A DNA stretch of 64,000 nucleotides from Rhizophagus clarus (Eukaryota > Glomeromycota > Glomeromycetes > Glomerales > Glomeraceae), in assembly GCA_015698045.1 (NCBI GenBank), contig BLAL01000288.1, forward strand, positions 186,001 through 250,000, given 5' to 3'. Shown piece after piece: positions 10,779 to 21,036 of this stretch. The notes below the pieces were generated by a model. That model made no database searches. It was not told the origin of the DNA and saw nothing but the letters and a program-made list of their open reading frames with translations. Position 1 is the stretch's first letter. The number at the start of each line of letters is the position of its first letter. The translations under genes and the position numbers were made by a program.

Positions 10779-11475
10779 TTCGCGTCCAGAGAGCCGAAGA
10801 ATAAACTGTTTAAAAAAAAAAGAAAAAATAAATTAGTAATTATTTTTTAAAAGGTGAAAGAAATCTTAAAAAAAAACATACTCGCCGAATTCTTGCATTA
10901 AAAAAACACACCATCAAATCCACACATCCAAAAATTGGAGATTCGTCAAAGATCATTCTTGTCGAATTTTGTGTCCAGAGAGCTGAGGAACAAACTGCCT
11001 AAAAAAAAAGAAAAAATAAATTAGTAATTATTTTTCAAAAGGCAAAAGAAATCTTAAAAAAAAAATACTCGCCAAATTCTTGCATTAAAAAAACACACCA
11101 TCAAATCCACACATCCAAAGATTAGAGGTTCGTCAAAGATCATTCTTGTCAAATTTTGCGTCCAGAGAGCCGAGGAACAAACTGCCTAAAAAAAAAGAAA
11201 AATAAATTAGTAATTATTTTTCAAAAGGCGAAAGAAATCTTAAAAAAAAATACTCGCCAAATTCTTGCATTAAAAAAACACACCATCAAATCCACACATC
11301 CAAAGATCAGAGGTTCGTCAAAGATCATTCTTGTCAAATTTCGCGTCCAGAGAGCCGAGGAACAAACTATCTAAAAAAAAAGAAAAAATAAATTAGTAAT
11401 TATTTTTTAAAAGGTGAAAGAAATCTTAAAAAAAAAATACTCGCCAAATTCTTACATCAAAAAAACTGAACTCGC
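10779..11475 (-). repeat. Tandem intron-plus-exon array, about 188-bp period
   Basis: Four copies of a unit of 185-190 bp. Read on the minus strand each unit is a T-rich tract ending in AG, an exon-like block starting GCAGTTTGTTC, and a donor GTAT. The blocks at 10882-10998, 11069-11185 and 11254-11370 are each exactly 117 nt and all open for 39 codons in the same phase; the gaps are 70 and 68 bp. A fourth block at 11441-11475 is 35 nt, and the leftmost copy has lost its acceptor (CT to TT near 10810). If spliced, the three full blocks would give a 39-residue tandem repeat. They continue the array at 30.3-30.95 kb, from which they were separated by nested insertions. The family is unknown. 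Confidence 0.6.
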
Positions 11476-11714
11476 CTAAAAAAAATAGAGAATCAAAATG
11501 TTAGTAATCGTTTCATTAAATAAATAAACTGAATATTTCATCTTACCGAAATTATATCAAAGATGTTGAAAATTAGCTATCTATAATTAAAATAATCAAA
11601 ATATTAATACATGATTCATTAAAAAAATAAATTTAATTAAAAATAAAAAAAAAATATTAAAACTCACTAAAAGCCAAGTTGTTAAAACCGTCTTGTTGCT
11701 ACCAAATTCCACAT
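11476..11714 (-). other. Continuation of the exon-like array
   Basis: A donor-like GTGAGT on the minus strand lies just left of 11668. The block 11668-11714 is interrupted on its right by the ACTGGTC-ended element. Its other half is the stretch that resumes at about 30303-30320, next to an acceptor AG. The rest is AT-rich intron-like sequence. Confidence 0.4.
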
Positions 11715-11739
11715 ACTGGTCAAAATCGATGCTATCAGA

Positions 11740-11870
11740 TACATATCGGGTACATATCAGCTACCCGATATGTACCCAATATGTGTGAAATATGTGTATG
11801 CTATTTAATAATACTACACATATCGAGTACCTGATATGTACCCGTTAGATGCAGAAAATCGGTGACATAT
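11740..11870. repeat. Left subterminal palindromic repeats
   Basis: Several copies of a motif with ACATATCGGGTAC and its complement, matching those at 12815-13050 and 16925-17130. Such clusters near the ends of DNA transposons are usually transposase-binding sites; that role is inferred. Confidence 0.55.
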
Positions 11871-11873
11871 AAT

Positions 11874-12806
11874 TAAGGATGGTGCCGCAAATAAGCAATT
11901 GCGGAATAATTGCGATTTACGGTATTGCGGAACATTGCGGATTTTTAAACCTAAATATCCGCAATTCCGCAATCCGCAATTGTCCGCAATTCCGCAAATA
12001 TTCCGCAATTCCGCAAAGTACCGCAATTCAATTGCGGAATAATTGCGGAATTGCGGCACATTTGCGGAATTGCAATTTCGCTAAAGCAATCCAAAAAAAC
12101 GTTGTGAAACGTTTTTTTTAATTAAAATATACTTTGAAAAAACGTTTCGCAACGTTTTTTCTTTAAATTAATTAAAAAAACATTGCGAAACGTTTTTTTT
12201 AATTAAATATACTTTGAAAAAATGTTTCGCAACGTTTTTTCTTTAAATTAATTAAAAAACGTTGCGAAACGTTTTTTTTTAATTAAATATACTTTGAAAA
12301 AACGTTTCGCAACGTTTTTTCTTTAAATTAATTAAAAAAACGTTGCGAAATGTTTTTTTTAATTAAAATACTTTGAAAAAACGTTTCGCACCATTTTTTC
12401 TTTAAATTAATTAAAAAAACGTTGCGAAACGTTTTTATTAATTAAAATACTTTGAAAAAACGTTTCGCAACGTTTTTTCTTTAAATTAATTAAAAAAACG
12501 TTGCGAAACGTTTTTTATTAATTAAAATACTTTGAAAAAACGTTTCGCAACGTTTTTTCGTTAAATTAATTAAAAAAATGTTGCGAAACGTTTTTTTTAA
12601 TTAAAATACTTTGAAAAAATGTTTCGCAACGTTTTTTCATTAAATTAATTAAGAAAACGTTGCGTAAATGTTTTTTTTATTAAATCGGTTCGGTAAACTG
12701 CCAAAACCGATTAGGTGAATTGCGGAATTGCGGTTCACTAACCGCAATTCAACTCCAAAATCCGCAATATTGCGGATTTGATAAATCAATTGCGGCACCA
12801 TCCTTA
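11874..12806. mobile_element. hAT-type MITE with perfect 8-bp target duplication
   Basis: Terminal inverted repeats of 17 bp, TAAGGATGGTGCCGCAA, at 11874-11890 and 12790-12806. They are flanked by identical CATATAAT at 11866-11873 and 12807-12814. It lies within the left subterminal repeats of the ACTGGTC element. Subterminal parts are dense in CCGCAATT and GCGGAATT words, and the centre is an 80-bp satellite. No coding capacity. The perfect duplication suggests it is younger than the host element. Confidence 0.95.
12090..12680. repeat. 80-bp palindromic satellite inside the MITE
   Basis: Seven or so units of about 80 bp, each with AACGTTGCGAAACGTT and, inverted, AACGTTTCGCAACGTT separated by ATTAAAATATACTTTG. 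The unit is therefore close to self-complementary. Similar AACG-type words recur at 61.07-61.33 kb. Confidence 0.8.
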
Positions 12807-12814
12807 CATATAAT

Positions 12815-13270
12815 ATACATATCGGGTACATATCTCATACATATTGGGTAGTTAAATATCAGTTACATATCATAGATTTATTGGGTACCCGATATATTTT
12901 AAAAAAATATCAGACAGATATTATACACTTATCGGATAGTGCTAATAAGTATCCTATATATGCCCGATATGTATCCTATTTGTATTTGAAATATAAGCAT
13001 AATTTCATAATTTTCACACATATCAGATAGCCAAAAAGTATAGCATTTATAGGGCATTAATAGTAGTAGATTTATAATTTAAATACAATTGTAATTTAAA
13101 AGTAATTTAATTCATTTAATTGTAATTACTGAAAGTTTTATTTATATTTTCAATCGATAATAAAAAAAAATATTATACAAAAAATATTATAAAAAAAATT
13201 CACTACTCTTTACACAAATTTACAATTAATGTTCACTTGTTTGCTTATTTTTATTTCATTATATCTATTT
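12815..13270. repeat. Palindromic subterminal repeats and AT-rich sequence
   Basis: Copies of the CGGGTACCCGATAT-type motif continue to about 13050, followed by plain AT-rich sequence without a gene. Confidence 0.45.
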
Positions 13271-13274
13271 AATT

Positions 13275-13730
13275 TGAAAGAAAGTAAAATATTAGTAATA
13301 AAAGTGTTAGTATGAATATTAGTAGAAGTGTTAGCAAAAGAAAATGAACGTTAATAAAAAAATTTTTACATTAGAAAGTGTTAGTATTAATGTTAGTATG
13401 AAAGTTAGTAGAAGTAGAAAAGGAACGTCAATAAAAAAAAATATAAAGTATAAGTATTAATGTTAGTGTTAATGTTAGTAGAAGTGTTAGTAAAAGTAAG
13501 GAATAAAAAATGTTTAACAGTAGAACATTGTTAGTAGGAACGTTAGTAGGAGGAAACACATTAGAAAAAAATATTAGTAAGAGTGTTAACAGGATGGAAA
13601 AAGAAATTTCAACAAAAAATGTACCTTTGTATTTATTTTTTAGAAAAACCAATAAAGTAAAAAACTCGATAGTAGAACATTGTTTAGGACGTTAGTGAGA
13701 AGAAATACATTGGAAAAATATATTAATAAG
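13275..13730. repeat. GTTAGTA-rich imperfect tandem repeats
   Basis: Words such as GTTAGTATTAATGTTAGTAG and GAAGTGTTAG recur many times from 13275 to about 13560. The remainder overlaps the start of the next duplicated block. The open frames here are by-products of the repeat. Confidence 0.55.
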
Positions 13731-13734
13731 AGTG

Positions 13735-14160
13735 TTAAGAATAACATAATAATGGGAAAAGAAATTTCAACAAAAATATACCTTTATCTTTATTTTTTAG
13801 ACAAAAACAATAAAGTAAAAATTTGAGAGAGAGAGAAAAAAGTTTTGAAAAAAAAAACGATAAATAAATAATTAAATCGTGATCATGCAATCACATGATC
13901 AACAAAATTATCAATTTTTATTGGTTATTTGGGTAATATTATAAATAACATAATAATGGGAAAAGAAATTTCAACAAAAAATATACCTTTATCTTTATTT
14001 TTAGACAAAACAATAAAGTAAAAATTTGAGAGAGAGAGGAAAAGTTTTTGAAAAAAAAAAAAAAAAATACGATAAATAAATAATTAAATCATGATCGTGC
14101 AATCACATGATCAACAAAATCATCAATTTTTATTGGTTATTTGGGTAATATTATATTCAG
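13735..14160. repeat. Two copies of a block of about 207 bp
   Basis: The sequence from AACATAATAATGGGAAAAG through GAGAGAGAGAGG to CACATGATCAACAAAAT and TTGGTTATTTGGGTAATA is present at about 13742 and again at about 13948, with few differences. Confidence 0.75.
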
Positions 14161-15120
14161 CCACATCAGCCACAAAATCGGTCACCTATCGAATGCACAA
14201 GTCAATATTAGCGAAGAAGCACAAACTTGATTATTCACTATTCGTGCTCAACTTGAGTTGATAAAATTATTAAAAAATCACTGATTTTATTAAATTTATC
14301 AGAATTTTTATACCTAATTAAAGATGATTAAATTAAGTTTTACTACCGATTTCATTATAACGTTACCAACTTTTTTGTTAATCTTGGATATTTTATTTTG
14401 AATTTAAATTGTTCGCTTTGAACTCAAGTTTAACTCGTTCGCTCAAGATCTTTGTGTAATGTATTGTAGATCCGTAATTATTTTATTTGTAGTCTATAAT
14501 TGGCAAAAGCTTATTATAAACCAAAATAAAAAACACTATTTATTTACATATCTGTATTATTAGATTTTACCTTTTTTAGATTTAATATATAATTAAAAAG
14601 AAGACCTTTATCTTGATATTTTGGAATCACGATTATAACAATTGAGTTTAAGTCGAGTTTAACTTGTTCATTGTGATTGATTGTATTGTAGATCCATATC
14701 TATATTATAATTAATATAAAGAAGACAGATCATAACAATCATGACATATTTGAGAAATTAGAACAATTTACGTAAATGTTCTTGAAGGGTAATTAATATA
14801 ATAATACAAGGTGATAAAAAATTGTTTATAAAAAGAGGTTTCATCTTTTTTTTTTTCTTACAATAAATTTGTTGTCGTTATTTTTATTATATATTCTTTT
14901 TCTTAAAATTTGTTGCCGTTATTTTTTTATTATTATATATTCTTTTTCTTAAAATGCTCACAAATTGGACTGATGCAATAACTGAATATTTAATAAGATA
15001 TAGGAGGTAAAAAATTAAATGAAAACTAATAAATAACTTTGATCATATTCTAGTTTTTTTTCTCTTACGTTTCCTAATCTAAAAATTAAATAAATAATGT
15101 AAAGGAGAAGGAACAACTAC
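14161..15120. other. AT-rich interior of the ACTGGTC element
   Basis: No convincing gene. Two related passages mention TTTGAACTCAAGTTTAACTCGTTCGC (near 14420) and a degenerate version near 14650, indicating an old internal duplication. Confidence 0.3.
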
Positions 15121-15122
15121 TA

Positions 15123-15559
15123 CCATGACATACCCAGGAGGGACCGCTCTGAATTCTGGGAGAGCCTAGCTCGAAGAATTCAGAGACAGTTCTACGTGAG
15201 GTTCACTGGCCAACAAGTAGAAAGAAAGTGGAGAAACTTGGTCAGGAATTTTAATGTTAGTAAAATAATAATAAATCATAAAAAAAAATAAAAAAAAAAT
15301 AAAAAATTAATAGTATTAACATTTTTAGAATTTCTGTGAATGGAGGAATGGTGCGCGAAATGGAAGGTGGTCCCAGGAAGGAGAAAGATATTATAGGCAG
15401 TTCCGCATAAGGTTTTGGGACAGACCTGGTAATTATTAAGAATTTTTTTAATTTATATTTAAGTTATTTAAGTTCTAAATTTATATATATTTCTTAGGGA
15501 ACCACCACAGTCATAGGCGGCGTAGAAATACTGCGCATCGGCGGCCTCAGAATCTGTAA
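15123..15559 (+). CDS. Myb/SANT-like DNA-binding protein fragment, spliced
   Basis: Three exons fit together: one ending at 15255, 15329-15428 and 15498-15559, with introns 15256-15328 (73 bp, GTTAGT..TTTTAG) and 15429-15497 (69 bp, GTAATT..TTCTTAG). Exons 2 and 3 join in frame and end in TAA. The product has FWESLARRIQRQFY, then VERKWRNLVRNFN, EWRNGARNGRWSQEG and YYRQFRIRFW. That spacing of Trp/Phe residues is what Myb/SANT-like trihelix domains show. A basic tail (HSHRRRRRN) follows. No in-frame ATG is found in exon 1, so the 5' part is missing or in an upstream exon. GC content is clearly higher than the surroundings. Domain assignment is by eye. Confidence 0.6.
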
Positions 15560-16260
15560 ATTATATTTTTTTATTTTTATTTTTTTTTTATTTTGTATTT
15601 TTTATATTTTATTTTTATTTTTATTTTTTATTTATATTTTTATATTTTTATTATTTTTATTATTATTATTTTTTATTTTTTATTATCTTTTATTATTATT
15701 ATTTTATTAAATATATATATATTTTATATAGTCATCTAATTATTATTTTAATATTTTTACTATTTTATAATTTGATTTAATATCGGCCTATATTCAACTG
15801 AAATTAAAAAATTCGATCTCAATTATAAGTAATTAAAGCTTATTATAATAAATTGCTTTTATTCAATAAACATTCATTTTTTTTTATTAAAGTATTAATT
15901 AAATAATCAATCTGTCATCATATATTATATAATATATTGTAATGATGAAATGTCTTCAATAAATTTTTAAAAAAGGTACATTTACGCGTGACAGATATAA
16001 TACCGCTGATTCTTCCAAAATGTTACTAAAATCTTTCCATAGATCAAATTGAGAGAACTAATCTATCAATTTACAATATAAAATCTTGAAATAATTTTTC
16101 ACATTTTCAAAATATGTGATCAAACTCATTTTTGCTAAACTGCTGAAACCTTTTTGCGTTTATATGCAATAATTTTGCATTTTAATTTAATTTGATGATC
16201 ATTGATTATCATGATCAATCTATTTTTACGGTTTTCTAAACCATGATTTTTTTTTTATTT
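15560..16260. other. Low-complexity T/A tract and AT-rich sequence
   Basis: 15560-15740 is TTTTATTTTTA-type microsatellite. The rest is AT-rich with no gene, RNA or transposon end that I can support. Confidence 0.4.
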
Positions 16261-16269
16261 TTTTTTTAG

Positions 16270-16640
16270 GTTGCTGGACTCCCAGACTTGGAATGTAAGT
16301 TGGAAGGGGTGGAGGAATTTTTTTTTAATATTAAAGAAACGTTACTAATGTTTCTTTCTTTATTTTTTTTAGGTTGCCGGCCTTCTTGGACGAACTGGAC
16401 TTGGGAATGTAAGTTGGAAAGGGTGGTGATTTTTTTTTAATGTTAAAGAAATGTTACTAACATTTCTTTCTTTATTTTTTTCAGATTGCTGGACTCTGGA
16501 CTTGAAATGTAAGGAGGGAGGGAGGGATATTTTTTGAATATTAAAGAAACAGTTTTAACGTTTCTTTTATTTATTTTAGGTTGCAGTTTCCCTTGTTCCT
16601 CTTAATCCTAACGTGATCACGATTAAGAAAAGTTTGAGCA
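16270..16640 (+). repeat. Array of micro-exon-like blocks with hairpin introns
   Basis: Blocks 16270-16294 (25 nt), 16373-16408 (36 nt) and 16485-16508 (24 nt) all contain TTGC[TC]GG..CTTGG or CTTGAAAT and are followed by GTAAG; a fourth starts at 16580. The introns are 78, 76 and 71 bp and end in TTTAG or TTCAG. Each contains a perfect inverted repeat: AAAGAAAC/GTTTCTTT at 16333/16350, AAAGAAATG/CATTTCTTT at 16445/16461, and AAAGAAAC/GTTTCTTT at 16543/16560. The loops hold GTTACTAAT, TTACTAA and AGTTTTAAC, the branch-point position. Expression is not shown. Confidence 0.6.
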
Positions 16641-16920
16641 AACTTTTCTTAAAATTGTATTATAAATAACTGTAACTTTTTTATTAATTTATTGTAATAA
16701 AATACGTAATAAAATAAAAATATTAACAATAATAATTATACTTTTAAATACTTTACAAAAAATTTATAAACTTGATAATGCATTCAACAAATAAGACAAT
16801 AAAAATTTTTTAACTACATTAAACGAATTAAAAATTTCTAAAAAGAAAAATCTATAAAGAAAGTAAAATCTAAAAAATTTCTTAATACGTTATATAATAT
16901 GAAATCTAACGTATTAAAAT
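16641..16920. other. AT-rich spacer
   Basis: No gene or repeat of note between the exon-like array and the right subterminal palindromes. Confidence 0.3.
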
Positions 16921-16924
16921 TTGT

Positions 16925-17130
16925 ATCACATATCAGGTACCCGATATGTGTAAGATAGAACTGTGCCCGATATATATATAATAACATATCAGTGACCAAT
17001 AGTTTAGATATCGGAGTCTTGGTAATTAGGCATATTTTAAAGTGTAATAAATCGGGTACCCGATATGTAAAAATACCCGATATTTATCTGATTAGCCGCC
17101 GATATATAAGTCCCCGATATGTACCTGATA
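16925..17130. repeat. Right subterminal palindromic repeats
   Basis: Four or more copies of a motif around CGGGTACCCGATATGT, matching those near the left end of the same element. Confidence 0.6.
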
Positions 17131-17249
17131 GAATTGTTTTGACCAGTGACACGTAGGGATGGGAACGACTCAATCAGTTTAGTTCCAGTTCTACAAACGG
17201 TTAAACCGGTTCCAAGCAGACCCGTTCAAATAACTGACTTGGAGTGGAG

Positions 17250-17395
17250 AGCAGCTTAAACCGGTTCAAGTTCAAGCCGACTTGAACTGACTTGAACTGA
17301 CTTGAACTGACTTGAGCTGACTTGAGCCGACTTGAGTCGACTTGAACTGACTTGAACCGACTTGAACTGACTTGAACCGACTTGGTGTGATAAAC
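17250..17395. repeat. 10-bp subterminal repeats, left
   Basis: About 14 copies of CTTGAACTGA or CTTGAACCGA with point variants. They are the reverse complement of the array at the right end, as expected of transposase-binding clusters. Confidence 0.85.
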
Positions 17396-17459
17396 CGACT
17401 GAGCAGCCTATTAGTTTTTCGTTTTCAATAAATTTTTCAATACATATCATAAATTTTAT

Positions 17460-17470
17460 TTTTTTTTTCG

Positions 17471-17501
<31 letters not shown>

Positions 17502-17884
17502 TTTTACTTTATTTTTATCTATTTTAATTTCAAAAATAAAAATTTTTTTTAAATAAGTTTTACTTTTTTATTTTTTGTAGGTAGTGACTCTGATATCGGT
17601 GGGAAATTTGTGATGTTTCTTTTTTTTTTTAGGGAACGTGCGGAGACCTTGAGTAATACTGTTTAGATTTTAATGTTAAAGAAAAAATTATTTCATATAT
17701 TTAATGATAAATTTTTTTTATAATTGTTAAAAGTAATAAACCCAATATATTTAATACTTTATTGAATTTAATATAGATATAAATAAACATAATTTATATA
17801 GAAAGTTTATATATAAATATAGAATAAAATATAGAAAAATAAAGTTAATAAATGAAAACGATATATAAAATTTAAATATTATAT
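17460..17884. other. AT-rich sequence downstream of the hAT transposase
   Basis: Contains a TTTA microsatellite at about 17470-17500. No gene seen. Confidence 0.4.
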
Positions 17885-19957
17885 TTAATTTGCTAAATTA
17901 TTTGTAATCCAGCTTTTTACACATAAGCATGCCCTTGCTGTTTCTGGATGCAAACGGTTTCGAGTTTTGGTGATAGTATTGCCAGCAACTGAAAAAGCTT
18001 GCTCTGACGCAACACTAGTTGCTTGTATTGATAAGAAATCTCTTGCCATATCACTGATGATCGGGAATTCATTAGCATGAGCATGCCACCATAAAAGTGG
18101 CTCAATTTCCTCTTCATTTGGAAGTGCAAGATAACGATCCAGCTCAGATTTTTCTGATTCTGTAATTGAAAAATCTGTTGGAATAAATTCATTAGACTCT
18201 GTTTATCTTGTTTCCTGCCGAAGCTGTACAAAATATCAGCGAGCACTTTTAGAAGTTGATGCTGGGCTTGAACTTACAAGCAAAGGTCTAAAAGAGCTGG
18301 AGCGTTCCTTATATATTTTATAGATGTTTTGAATATGTTGACGTAGTTCTAATTCATCTGCAAAGATTGAGAGCTTATTTCGAGGATCTAATATTGCTGA
18401 TGTAATTGAATATTTGTCCATAATGGCCCAGTATTCATCAATTTTTTCAAATATTGAAGTTGCCATTTCTTTCTGTTTAAAATCATTGTCATTTTTAAAT
18501 CTTCTAAATGTGATTGAATCCCTGAATATACTAAGCGAATTTTACCTATGGTTGGGTATGATGATGCTGAAAGATATACAGTTGCTTTTTCCAGCGGCTC
18601 AAGGAGTAAAATGTTATTCTATTAAAAAAAATATGTATATATTATTAAAAAAAGAAAAAGGATGATTTTAAAATTGACCACAACTTCATTTAATTACCTT
18701 AAACGTGCTCCAATCTTCATCACTTGGATAAAGAGATTTTACTAACTCATTATCAGCTGCAAGCAATGTTAAAGCAGGTTCAAGTTCTTTGAGTCGTTTT
18801 AACATATAAAAGGTGGAGTTCCACCTAATTTCAGTATCTAAAATTAACTTCAGGTATTTAATTTTCTTTAATCCACAAAACGTTTGTAGTGAATTACTAA
18901 TACGAGTTGATTTCTTAATGGTATTTATTAGTTTACGTGCTTTGGCAATAGAATCGTCAGCTGATTTTAATCCCTTTTTTACTCCCAAGTTTAAAACATG
19001 CGCGGCACAGCGGTAATGTGAGAAAGTTAATGTAAGAAAGTCATCTTCAAAAGCTGAGGCCATTTCCCTTCCACAAACTAACATTGCTGATTCATTATCA
19101 GTTGTCAGTGCTATTATTTTATTAGAGATACCAAATTCTTCCAAAACACGTGTAATTTCTTGTGAAATATTTATTCCCGTATGACTAATAGTAAATGGGA
19201 TAATATCAAGAAGGAAGTTGCAGAGTCTCCAATTAGAATCAATGTAATGAATTGTGAGACCTAAAAAGACATCTTGGTTTACTGAAGAGGTCCATATATC
19301 AGCTGTTAAAGAAAATCGCCCAGGGATCTTATGGAGTTCACTTTTGATTTGACTTCTTTGGTTATTAAATGATTCGATAATTAAATCTACATAGATAAAA
19401 AAAATAAATATTTTTATATTAAAAAAAAGTTTATAGGCAAACCTACCTTTTGCTTTATGCCTATCAGGTATAACATAACGTGGACAAAAAAAATTAATGA
19501 ATTCCCTAAAGTAGTAATTATCTACAACAGTAAATGGTTGGAGGTCACAGATCAACTATCGTACAAGATACTCATCATGTTTTTTTTGTTCATCCTCCTT
19601 GAAAGGTTCTTTTTTTTTAGTTTCAACTACTTGTTTTTTTGTGGGAACTTTGAATCTATGCTTTTCAAGGTGCTTTCGCAAAGTGGTTACACTTGATGAT
19701 AGCTTGTACTTAGCTGAACATTCCTTACAAACATTGTAACCTGGTGCAGAATCTGGATTTTTATCAAAAAATAACCATACTGAACTTCCTGATAAGGTGG
19801 AAGCTTCAGAGTCCACTTCTGAATTTTTATTTAAAACCTGACTAACTGATTCATCAGGATTGATGGTATCTTCCCATCCTTTTTCCGGCTCTGTAATATA
19901 TTCTAGTTGATTAAAATCAACTTCTTCACCACTTAATGTTCGATCAGAATCTGCCAT
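17885..19957 (-). pseudogene. hAT transposase with BED zinc finger, broken
   Basis: The start is the ATG at 19957. A BED-type finger has C77, C80, H96 and H100 with W61 ahead. The DDE region shows FSLTADIWTS, ALTTDNESAM and the CAAHVLNLG motif. The dimerisation domain has SVASEQAFSVAGN and ends TRNRLHPETARACLC..W before the stop at 17885. An intron at 19387-19446 (60 bp, GTAGGT..TGTAG) joins ..HKAK and DLIIESF in frame. A second intron, starting GTAATTAAAT near 18700, ends at an AATAG just above 18623. Lesions: TAG near 19557 where Trp fits, a one-base loss in an A run near 18490, an extra A near 18245, and a further frame change near 18200. The parent gene would have been about 640 residues, normal for hAT. 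Confidence 0.9.
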
Positions 19958-20039
19958 GAGATAGAATTTTTAGAAGACCTTTTGAATTTTTTGAGATTTT
20001 TTAAGATTTTTTATTATTCTATTGCATTACTTTTATACA

Positions 20040-20640
20040 AAAAAAATTTTTTTTTTTTTAAAAATAAAGAAAATTGATATTGATTTAAAGTAAAATTGAT
20101 GCATGGCTAAATTTTTTAAAAACAAATATAAGCGTGATTAGATTTTTAAAAATAAAGAAAATTGATTTAAAAGTAAAAATTGATGTATGGCTGAATTTTT
20201 TAAAAATAAATACAAGCATGATTAGACTTTTTAAGTAAAATTTAAATTTTTTAAAAACAAATATAAGTGTGAAAATTCATTTAAAAATGAAAATTGATGC
20301 ATGGCTAAAATTTTAAAACCAAATATAAGTATGATAAAAAATAAAGAAAATTGATTTAAAAGTAAAAATTGATGTGCGGCTGAATTTTTTAAAAACAAAT
20401 ATATGTGAAAATTGATTTAAAAAATAAAAATTGATGCGTGGCTGAATTTTTTTAAAAGCAAATAATTTGACTTAAAAGTAAAAATTAATGTACAGTCAGC
20501 ATAGATAAATTTTAAAATAAAGAATTTTGAAAAGTTGATGTAATGATTGAATTCTAAAGCAAATAAAATTTAAACAAAATAAGTTAATCAAATCTTATAA
20601 AAAAAATAATAGTTTAAATAAAGGAAATTGATTCTAGTTT
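20040..20640. repeat. Degenerate tandem repeats of about 90 bp
   Basis: Blocks combining AAAGAAAATTGATTTAAAAG, AAAATTGATG, GGCTGAATTTTTTAAAAACA and AATATAAGCGTG recur five or six times with drift. Confidence 0.65.
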
Positions 20641-20793
20641 AGTATATTTGCTTTTAATAATATTTGGTTATTAACTTTTTACAAAAGGATTAATTAAAAG
20701 ATTTCGTTACCAACTTTTTTTTTAAATAAAAAATTATAGATTAAAAAACTTGGATGAAAAGGAAATCTATTTCTTTCTTTAGTTATTTACTAG

Positions 20794-20820
20794 CCATCAC
20801 CCGTCGCGCTGCGCCGGAAT
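20794..20820 (-). other. Helitron 3' terminal hairpin
   Basis: GC-rich sequence CCGGCGCAGCGCGACGGG on the minus strand, a few bases before the terminal CTAG. This matches the position and composition of the Helitron 3' stem-loop that terminates rolling-circle transfer. Confidence 0.7.
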
Positions 20821-21036
20821 CTGTAAATTTATGTAAATCAACGTCCCAATATGGCATATTAAAGAAATTTTTGAGTTATAAATAAATAGAAAAATTAAAT
20901 ATTATTTATAATTAAAAATTTAATGTAATAGCTATTGATTAGTATAAAAAATAAGAATGTAAATTAGTTTAAAATAAAATGATATGTGCCAAATTATATT
21001 TAATTATATTTATAGTATTTATTGAAATAGTGTTAA

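Larger units (their letters stand above)
11715..17147. mobile_element. Inverted-repeat DNA element with ACTGGTC ends, superfamily unclear
   Basis: The left end reads ACTGGTCAAAAT and the right end reads, as reverse complement, ACTGGTCAAAAC. The similarity continues through CTATCAG and ACATATCGGG, about 35 bp. Subterminal regions on both sides repeat a palindrome containing GGGTACCC. Flanks are CACAT on the left and GACAC or GACAT on the right, so a 5-bp duplication with one mismatch is possible but weak. Inside are a hAT MITE, several tandem repeats, a short spliced Myb/SANT-like gene and a plus-strand exon-like array. No transposase is seen. Confidence 0.65.

Noticed and set aside
11814-12121. 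Frames rich in Cys-Gly-Ile or Asn-Cys-Gly repeats on both strands
   Set aside because: They arise from GCGGAATT-type words at the ends of the MITE.
17256-17450. Serine-rich 64-codon frame
   Set aside because: It is the translation of the 10-bp subterminal repeat.
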